Positions 56,301 through 64,000 of a DNA stretch of 64,000 bases are shown here, piece by piece; within the stretch, counting starts at the first letter, position 1; each line of letters starts with the position of its first letter. The translations under genes and the position numbers were made by a program. The notes under the pieces were generated by a model, which did not search any database, was not told the DNA's origin, and was given only the letters and a program-made list of their open reading frames with translations. Origin of the DNA: Halichondria panicea (Eukaryota > Porifera > Demospongiae > Suberitida > Halichondriidae); the NCBI RefSeq assembly GCF_963675165.1, contig NC_087389.1, forward strand, positions 6,248,621 to 6,312,620, in the 5' to 3' direction.

Positions 56301-59191
56301 TAATGTCCAGTCAATCTTCAGGTCATCCTCTGCTCCCTTGAGCGCCCCCACCAACTACACACACACAGCAACAGATATAGTATGAGACAGAGTAACGACC
56401 CCTTATACTAAAGCATGCCTCATTATAACACGAAAGGGGCTGTATGACTTTCATTACATGCTTGAAAACCTTGACAACGTGACATAACTATTAACTTACT
56501 AGTTGAGGTGCTGTGCAAGGATTAGCAAACTGAGCCACAACAAGGTCAGAGGTCACGTCCAACACCGTCCAAGTGCCACGCCTACTACCGTCCACCACCC
56601 TAGTCACCTTTGAACTCTCCGTGTGTACGAGGGTGACGTCCATAATGCTTCCCCAATGAGAGGAGAGGATGATGACACGCCCACTCGTGTCCCAGCAGCG
56701 GGAGGGGAGGGCACTCGTGTAGAACCCGGGGAAATTGAGGGGTGGTGTGGGCGTGTCAACTACGTCTATCACCGTGGAAACAGACTTGTCAGACCAGTTG
56801 AGCTGGATAAACCATTCGTGCATAATTATAGAACATGTACCTCCCAGTGTAATCAATGGTTCGATTCAGAGACTCTTTCAGTTGCCATAACTTGAATTCC
56901 AATTTCAACAATTTTCTGAAAGCTTAATTAGAAAAGGACCTTTTAAATTATGTGTTTAAATCCAAAATTTAGATGGGCCATAATTTGCCATTTTTCGGAC
57001 TTGGACTATGGTATTTTCAGAAAATCATTGAAATTGGATCAACATACACGTACTAATGTCCAACTGCTGTACATGATTATCTGTCTGTACGTTGCATTTA
57101 AACTTACAATGCTCAGTTTAGCACAAGGCCTGTGCGGTCCTTCAGCTGGAGTCTCAAAGAATGCCTGTGTGTGAGGGGTGGAGAGTAAGGGGCGTGGTTA
57201 GAGGTGTGGTCTTTACATACTAATTTGGTGCCTTGAGGGTTAAATCGTGGTGAGAAGTGGTTGTGATCATTGACAGTCAAACGTTCTGCAGAGGAAGCCA
57301 TTTTAACACGTACTGAGCATGCTCAGACTTACTGCACGTTTCCGTAGCAACATTAGCATAGTAGAGCGCTGACCTGTAAAACAAATATAATTGATCAATG
57401 TATATACAAGACACATGAAGTAGTGATGTACACAGAAGTTTCGAAGTGGTCGCCATTTTTAATCAATTCAGAGTACAAATTTGTCTCTTTTATAAACTAG
57501 ACCTAAGAGGTGGTTACCTTGTCTAGAGGTGGTTAGTACCAACCTCCACCACCGACCAGTGTGGGCACATCACTGGATGTAGTGACCTAGTGCTCACCTC
57601 TTGTTGAAGCAGAATAAGAAGCCTAGTTTCCGTGGGTGATTCTCATACCCCACGAACACTATCCCCCCCTCATCTCCCGGGACCCACTGAGCCTGACCAG
57701 CTGTGATTGGAGGATGATGACAGCATATATATCCATACAACAAATAAATCACGTGGCTAGAAATCCAAAACAACGTGACATTGCAGAGATCAGTTTGTCT
57801 ACACAGGCCGGGAAGGGGGAGGGAGTCACATGCACACACATGTCACTAAAGGGAGGGGGTCACATATGTACACATGTCAAGTTTCTAAATTATAACCGGG
57901 AGTTTGCAGAATCTTTGCAACATATGAATAAAAGTATTGAGCATTGTACCTTCTATACCAGTGTGTGTACACATAACCTATATAAGGAACACGTAACACT
58001 CCAAGCTTCTACTGTGTTGCAAGATTAGCAAGCTAAAATTAAAGTTGGGTCCACTTAATCATGAGAAAGTATGCTCAGAGATGATCAACCTCCGCTCCAT
58101 AATGATGTTAATTAATGACACCAATTAATTATTTCTAAAAATGGAGCAATAATAATTTTAATGCAATATTTATCTCACCTGATATGTCTCCGATGTCTGT
58201 GAGGTCCACTATAGTACATTCCTCCGTCTCTAGGTTCATCACCATGGGAACAGGGTTCACCACTGACGACAGCTGCTCACCCCAGTTGGTATCGTACACA
58301 TACTCCAGCCCCTGAAGCAGAGTGCATTTACTGAGCAAGCTCATATGTAACAAAATGGCTACCTTCTCGACGGTTGGTTGATCCGTAGTGGATTTGGTGT
58401 CCTTTTTGAAGTAAGATTCTGTTTTGGGCTTTTCTTTCTCAGCAATGTACAGTAATTGAAGGCCATCGGAGGAAAGTTGGAATGAGCCAAAGTGCTCTGT
58501 GAAGGTGTGTGAGGATGTTGTGTGGGGGCGTGTGAGATGTGTGAGATGTGAGGGTATTGGTATTACCATCTTCGTGAATTTTTCCATGCTTCTCCAAATT
58601 TTTGACATCAATTGTTTTCAGAAGCACGTCTTTGTTCCATACCTGTATGAAATGGTGTACAATAGACCACACCCATAACCACACCTACTTCAATGTATTG
58701 GAGGGGCTCAGATGAAGAGTCGGCAGAAACAGGTTTGTCCTTAGTCAGTACGACCTTCCTATTGCAGTCAGAGGAGTACGCCACTTTTGACCTGAAGGAC
58801 ACATTACAATTGGTTGTGATACTGAATTATTATTGTACACTGAATTAAAGGACACTTCTTCATGCATGTGTGAGAATGCTTCATCTACACGCCCACACAC
58901 ACTCACACACTCACATAAACACCCACACACACACACTCACACAGATGACGTGATGGACTGGTGAGCGGTGGAGCAGAGGAGACTCAGCCCCTCCCCCACA
59001 AAGTAGGACTTACTGAACACGATGTTCTTGCCTCTCACCAATTCTCTCTGAGACCATCTATTAAATAAAGGAACACAAATCATTACTTATATAGCTTCAT
59101 AAAGTACGCACACACACACAATAAGAAACCGTGGTTAGTGCGGTATCGTGGACAAGCAGTGTGTGTGTGTGTGTGTGTGCGTGCGTGTGTG

Positions 59192-59238
<47 letters not shown>

Positions 59239-59397
59239 CAACATAGCATGCACTGTAGTGGTGTCAGTTATAATCCAGGACCTTGCTTCAATCTCAGTAG
59301 GTTGTTTCTCTCCGCCTGGAATTATTCTAGCTCCACTTAAACTTGGAACACCAGCTAACTTAGTGAACACACTCACTCCAAGTTCAGCAGCCATCAT
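50703..59397 (-). CDS. APEH: Acylaminoacyl-peptidase (acyl-peptide hydrolase)
   Basis: Eighteen exons on the minus strand: 59243-59397, 58941-59057, 58689-58791, 58567-58642, 58363-58496, 58179-58311, 57598-57700, 57333-57373, 57221-57285, 57108-57164, 56500-56802, 56297-56354, 55752-55985, 55365-55453, 54987-55097, 54563-54745, 52806-52912 and 50703-50814. All phases close, giving 726 residues (human 732). The N-terminal part is the beta-propeller ([51 protein letters not shown]). The C-terminal part is the S9 alpha/beta-hydrolase: [17 protein letters not shown], catalytic serine in [23 protein letters not shown], catalytic aspartate in AVGGKDLR and catalytic histidine in YYPEDCHPI. It removes N-acetylated residues from blocked peptides in the cytosol. 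Odd: the last exon, with the catalytic histidine, lies 2 kb from the previous one, across CA-repeat DNA. The exon 1 donor (AT|GTTGCT) is weak but fits the phase and the TVHA-x-WSQRE match. Confidence 0.95.
51230..51265. repeat. (CA)n microsatellite in the last APEH intron
   Basis: Pure CA dinucleotide run of about 35 bp. The 2-kb intron around it (50815-52805) has no coding frame or family I recognise; a GGGGGGGTAGT direct repeat lies near 52000-52030. Confidence 0.9.
52919..52982. repeat. (GT)n microsatellite next to APEH exon 17
   Basis: A run of about 60 bp of GT starting 7 bp outside the exon. On the coding strand it is a (CA)n tract leading straight into the acceptor CCCCCACAG. Confidence 0.95.
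53180..53368. repeat. Long (TG)n microsatellite in APEH intron 16
   Basis: About 190 bp of almost pure TG with rare interruptions (GTGAGTG, GTTGTG, GTGCGTG), capable of Z-DNA. Interrupted CA tracts follow at 53562-53700. Confidence 0.95.
56080..56245. repeat. Dispersed repeat family A-like fragment in APEH intron 12
   Basis: Contains TTAGTTTTGAATTTCTAACA, AAGTTATGGACCATTAAAAT and a flank resembling the family centre. More diverged than the other copies. Confidence 0.4.
56860..57045. repeat. Dispersed repeat family A, copy in APEH intron 10
   Basis: Reads GTTGCCATAACTTGAATTCC, AACAATTTTCTGAAAGCTTA, GTTTAAATCCAAAATTTAGA, ATTTGCCATTTTTCGGACTT, GGACTATGGTATTTTCAGAA and ATTGGATCAACAT, in the same order as the 8.3-kb copy. 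Confidence 0.75.
57425..57578. repeat. Dispersed repeat family B, copy in APEH intron 7
   Basis: Opens AGTGATGTACACAGAAGTTT and ends GACCAGTGTGGGCACATCACT, so the ends are inverted repeats (AGTGATGTG type). It includes AAGAGGTGGTTACCTTGTCT and CCAACCTCCACCACC. About 155 bp, no ORF. Confidence 0.8.
59160..59236. repeat. (GT)n microsatellite in APEH intron 1
   Basis: About 75 bp of GT with GTGC interruptions, starting within 10 bp of the exon 1 donor. Confidence 0.95.
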
Positions 59398-60202
59398 AAC
59401 TAGTGTTAGGTAAAGATCGCAACACAACAATGTGTCTAACATAGCAGAGCCTAGCAGCCTCGAATTCAGAACGCAGTGTATATTGGCTTGATTCCAGGCC
59501 GCATTAATCGGCCTGGAATCGAGGCTAGGGCAGATCTAACCTCAGCTGAGGCTCTGCCAGCTAGGGTTGCTAGAAGAAAACATCACAATGATTGGAATTA
59601 GTAATTTTACGTAATGATAATAATCACAGTGCCACCATAATTTAAGTGCCATGTCAGCATGAATGCATCACCATCATTTTTGAGGCCATAAAAGACATAC
59701 GTAGCGCCTACTGTAAGTTTTTCTTTGGTGCTTATAAAACGTAAGCCCCACCCATAATTGGGCTGAACACAATTTTTGGTGTTCTAAAATATGTACCGTG
59801 CCACTCAGGCCGTGGAAAAAATTTTTTCTGGCACTGTAATTACGGTAATGAAATCAGCTAGTATATGCTCTATAATTATAATAATTCCACTGCTACTTAA
59901 TGAGAATATTTATAAATGCTGTATATACCTCAAAGCATAATAATATTATTATTACGTAGCTCGATAGTACTTATAATTATACGCCAAAGACCTTACTATT
60001 TGCTATTTGTTCAATAATTATTAGAAACTATAATAGCGTAAATTGTACCACAAAGACTAATTAAGACAGTGCACTAATTAAAACAGTATAAGTATGACAT
60101 GCACAATAATGAGTTAGGTTCTATTGCACATCACAGGTTCAGGTTTTCTGTGTGTGAAATAATTGCATAATTATACTGAAACACGACGACAGCATGATTC
60201 AC
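59398..60202. other. Intergenic region between APEH and the NLR gene
   Basis: Mostly AT-rich. A palindrome at about 59490-59522 (GATTCCAGGCCG and its complement) shares CGGCCTGGAATCG with 9618-9632. No gene is seen. It would contain the APEH promoter and the NLR 3' UTR. Confidence 0.5.
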
Positions 60203-63200
60203 TTACTTAGCTGCTGACTGACAAATGTAAGTGGCCAATTCTTCCATTCTCATATCCAGTACAATGTCCACTAGTGCTCGGTACGTGGCTGCACCTGGAT
60301 TATGCTGTCTCCACACCTTTAGAGTATGAAACATTGCTGTTTGCATGTCATTGAGAAACAAAGCATATTTAACATCTTTCTGTTCAGCAGGGCTCAGTCC
60401 CAGCATAGCAGGGTAGGTCTCAACATTGTCAAAGTGATCTGCCAGGTCCAACATGTCTGTCTCTTCAATTTCAGTGTCAAGTTGAGAGTCGGTCACTTTT
60501 GTACGCTCCTTCAATTCCTCAATGGTCACAGTCCTTGGTCCACCAGCTCCTGGGAGAAGGAAAGGGGTGTGGTTAATGGGGCAGAAAGAAACATTGAACA
60601 AAACGTTTTGACATAATTTCCCAGCTCTCCAAAAGAACACTATACGAAGAAATAAATTTAGGCTGTTTAGATTATGAATGCCCTGATTTATTGTATGGGT
60701 GCTCATACATGCACCTGAAGTGAGGACATCTTGTGATGTTTTTCCTTCTTTAGTGACATCGGATGGTACAGCAGCTGTAGATTGTGTGTATACTAGTCTT
60801 CAGTACTCAGTACCGAACTATAGGGCATGCATGCATATATATAGAACACTCACTTGTTGTACATGCAGTATGTTGCTCTGTTCCGTGTGTAGATTGGGCT
60901 GTAGTACAAGTAGCCTCGTCACTAGCTGTGGGGTGGTGCTCTACTGGTTTGTTAGCTAATGACCATGAAAGGATGCTGTCAAAAACAGCTGAAGATATCT
61001 ATATATTAATATAAAATCGCAATATAATCAGTTATGATAAATAATGATGATGGACACATGCACTCACCAATCTAACCTCCTCTATCATCTCTGACAGTAG
61101 CATATCCCAAAGAGAATGGAAAATACGATTCATCTAGGAAATGACGAGTATAATGTTATTATATGAATCAAGAATTTACTTACCTCTTCATTTTGTGGAG
61201 GTAGACATGTTCTCTTCCACTCAATCAGCATTGCGGTTTTCCGTGATTTCCGTATGGTCTGCATGGTTGTGTATTAAGATGAATGCAACGTATTATATAT
61301 GGAGTGAGAATATATAATTATACCTTCAATTGTTCGTTGCACATGAATATCCACTCCTCGCTCACAGGATTACCATAGAGAGAAACACCATGCATCCCCA
61401 TGAAAGAGAAATGGAAGTTATATATATTCAGACTAGGAAACAGCTCTGGTAGACACTCAGTGAGAGCTATCATTCCCTCATCATCAATGGAGTTTTCTTG
61501 GAGATCCAACGTAACTAAATTTTTACACATCACATTAGCGGACTTGAGATGGTGGATAAGCATTATGATGTCGGCAGAGGTGAGAAAACAGACAGAGCAG
61601 TAAAGACGTTCCAGTGATTGAAATGTTTCAATTAGTAACTTTGCCAGTAAGAGAGTTCCAGCAATTCCACTGAAATTGGAACCAGACAAGTCCATCACTG
61701 TTAAACTGTTTGGGTTGATATCCAGCATCTCACAGGTGACTTTGTGTTGATACTCCGAGTTAAATGAAGTGGTGAGATGGGTAGCTGATAAGTCAATGTC
61801 AGTCAATCCTAACGGAATGTTCTCCACAACTGAACATAATCCAGGTAAACCAAGATTATTCATAGAGAGTTGTAATTCTACCAGTCGAGCACAGTGGGAG
61901 GCAATGGATTGTAAGAGGGTGGTCAATAGAGCTCCATTGACGTCAGCATCATCAGTGAAGGTATTAGATAGCACCAGTTCCTCCAGGTTGATAAGAGCAC
62001 CAGACTGTACAGCTGTCTCTAATGACAGTATGCCAGACACTCCAAGAGAGTTGTGGGATAAGCTCAGTGTTGTGAGGCTCGTACAAGATGTGTGCATGAA
62101 TGAAGACATGATGTCAGTGAAGTTGTTATGCTCCAACCGAAGTAATTTTAAAGATGTAAAGGCAATGGAGGCTCTTTTGAATAGATCAGCAATACTTTCT
62201 TCAGACAACTTGGTCTGTACAAGGGCTAAGTCATGGACTTGAAGTTTACCATATGCACTGGAAAGAATGTCAGTTAGTTCCTTCAACTGTTTATCGTTGG
62301 CAAAATATCTTAATCTGATAACCAAATCACTTTCTTCAGCATGACGAAGGACATAGAAACAAGCTGCAAGGTCGAAAGGGTGGAGCTTGAGAATTTTTAA
62401 TCCATAGTCTAATAGAAATTTCCCATAAATTTTGCAAACATTTGTTGAGAAGATAGGATCTAAAGATTCAAAAGCCAAATGACAAAAATGCCTGTTATGT
62501 TTTTTAGCCACCAGAAATAGATCCATCAAACTATCATCCAAAGTGATCACCTTATCACTACGACTACCATTGTACTTACTAGCAAGACCAAACATAAATC
62601 GCCCTACCATGTTGAACCGGCCACTATCAACACGAGCCTCAAAACTCGTCAATTTCTCCTCATTGGGTAGAGTAGCAAGATGGAGGGCAGCCAAGAACTC
62701 CTGGATGGTCAGGTGAGCAAAGTGAAAAGACAGGCCATGACCAACAGGTAGAAGTGATCGTGCAGACTGCAACAGACCAAAGCACTGCAACTTGTCACCA
62801 ACTTCGGGTAAGCGAGAGGACAAATCATCTTCTGAGAAAACCAGCTGATCTAGTAATAAGCATTCGTAGGCAAACTCACAAATCAACCAAAATGTGTTTT
62901 GTAGATCATTGGGAATCTTGTCAAAGCTATTGAGGCCAATAGGACAATCAGGGAACTTCTTTTTAACATTGCGAAGGATAATGTTAAGAACAATTTGAGT
63001 GTACAGCTGAGTTAGCGTACGAGGAAGCTCTTGGTCTAAAGTGTGCCACAAGTTACAAACAATGGCGCAATTGAGGGGCACAGAACACACACTCTGAATG
63101 ACTGGGTTGTTCTCAAGCTGCTCGATAAGAGAAGAAGCTTTCTCTGGAAATCGCTCAAACTCTGATTCTATGTATTGCTTGATATTCTCCTCATTGAAGC

Positions 63201-63876
63201 CGACTACCTCAACCAAACGGTTGACAGAAAGAAGGTCGTGAAGAGGAGCTGAAGCAGAAGGTCGTGAGGTGAGGAGAACAGAAGCAAATGGAAGAACATC
63301 ACCGAAGAAAAGTTTGTAAAGAAAAGATACTTTGGAACGGTTTTCTTGACTGAGTTCGTCCCAGCCATCAGCTATGATGAGGATACCTTCTCCCTCTCTA
63401 TCCTCCAACTCTTCTATAACAGATGTGCGGATCCTCTCACTGGAGTGGAGAAGTTTGAACAGCTCAGCGAGACTTGTGGCAGAGGAAACTTCATTTTCTC
63501 TCAGTGGAAGCAACAGAACACAGTCGAATTGTGTCAGGATCTTTCCCTCTGCCCACCCTTCAGCAAGTATGGTACACAGTGTGGTTTTACCAATCCCAGC
63601 ATTGCCTTCAATAATGAGCTTCTTGACTGGTTTCTTGCCTTCTTCGACTTTGAATAGGTCGCCATGAAGAATCGGAGTACGACCATTAAGTGTGCCATGT
63701 TGTTGCAAGCCGGCTCTAAATCCTTCTTTCTTTTCAGCCTCCACTAACTGCAAGTTGACGAGCCTTTCTCCAGAAACTGGCGGCCATTGCTCTTCACGAT
63801 TTAAGGATCTCTCTCTATACTTTCGGCGAATGCTGGCAATGAATTTATCCATTCTTACGTTTCGATCAATTGTCAA
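60203..63876 (-). CDS. NACHT-LRR receptor with a C-terminal death domain
   Basis: Six exons on the minus strand: 61324-63876, 61184-61258, 61068-61133, 60854-60998, 60715-60774 and 60203-60549. All phases close, giving 1,081 residues if the start is 63876; MDKFIAS at 63852 is an alternative start. The first exon has a basic lead-in with EQWPPVSGERLVNLQLVE, then NACHT with Walker A (IIEGNAGIGKTTLCTIL) and Walker B (GILIIADGWDELSQ), sensor LLTSRPSA, winged-helix region (FHFAHLTIQEFLAALHL), and about ten leucine-rich repeats (LTTLSLSHNSLGVSGILSLE, LVELQLSMNNLGLPGL, LVTLDLQENSIDDEG). Three short linker exons lead to a death domain at about residues 985-1070 (MLDLADHFDNVETYPAMLGL, VWRQHNPGAATYRALVDIVL). 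Usual NLRs carry death-fold domains N-terminally. A stop lies two codons after the first donor (AAG|GTATAA), so the NACHT-LRR exon could also end by itself. The gene may start beyond the window. Confidence 0.83.
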
Positions 63877-64000
63877 TTGTTTACAGCGATAATTATACCA
63901 ACTAATTTTTGACCCGAGGTGAATTTCGATCTAACGATAAAAGCAACAACAACCTAACGGAATGAGATTCGACTATAATAATAATTATACCTCTACATAC
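63877..64000. other. Upstream flank of the NLR gene
   Basis: 124 bp to the end of the window. On the minus strand a CGTAAG precedes the second ATG (63852) and could be a splice acceptor, so an upstream exon outside the window cannot be excluded. Otherwise AT-rich, with no motif that I can defend. Confidence 0.4.

Noticed and set aside
61318-61323. Ending the NLR at the stop two codons after 61324
   Set aside because: Five downstream exons continue in consistent phase through to a death domain. The donor GTATAA is weak, so this remains the main alternative.

Overview
The window looks like nuclear DNA of an early-branching animal, most probably a demosponge. Genes are split by many short GT-AG introns, intergenic DNA is AT-rich and full of small inverted repeats and (CA/TG)n tracts, and the gene set is animal: TRAF, Bcl-2, a NACHT-LRR receptor with a death domain, NOL9, QNG1, APEH and ANKRD26-like proteins. 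The sponge assignment is inference; a cnidarian is the main alternative. All multi-exon models were built by hand from reading frame, splice-site phase and remembered family motifs. Every multi-exon model closes in frame.

Layout, left to right. 1-2.8 kb: a possible last exon of an upstream gene, then an intronless triple-jacalin lectin with a TATA box (+). 3.9-10.4 kb: a KLHDC8-type kelch protein (-) head to head with the queuosine salvage enzyme QNG1 (+, 7 exons). 10.4-12.8 kb: a small intronless deaminase-like gene lying between the real last QNG1 exon and a frameshifted duplicate of it. 13.3-19.1 kb: an unrecognised, probably lipid-anchored small protein (-) head to head with the polynucleotide 5'-kinase NOL9 (+, 16 exons). 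19.4-22.5 kb: a RING-TRAF gene (-) head to head with a RING-less TRAF-like gene (+), sharing a 325-bp promoter that carries kappa-B-like sites.

24.9-48.1 kb: two tandem paralogues related to ANKRD26. The first (10 exons, 849 aa) joins ankyrin repeats to a copy of the NOL9 C-terminal domain, with NOL9's splice phases preserved. The second (33 exons, 2,675 aa) has ankyrin repeats, a long acidic repeat-rich middle and about 1,000 residues of coiled coil ending like ANKRD26. 48.9-50.3 kb: a Bcl-2 family protein (-). 50.7-59.4 kb: acylaminoacyl-peptidase APEH (-, 18 exons). 60.2-63.9 kb: a NACHT-LRR receptor (-) whose downstream exons add a death domain at the C-terminus, the reverse of the usual order.

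The innate-immunity and cell-death genes (two TRAFs, Bcl-2, NLR with death domain, and perhaps the deaminase) suggest NF-kappa-B/apoptosis signalling, but their proximity may be chance. The best candidates for something undescribed are the ankyrin/NOL9-CTD chimera, the deaminase-like gene, the NLR with a C-terminal death domain, and the kappa-B cluster between the TRAF genes.
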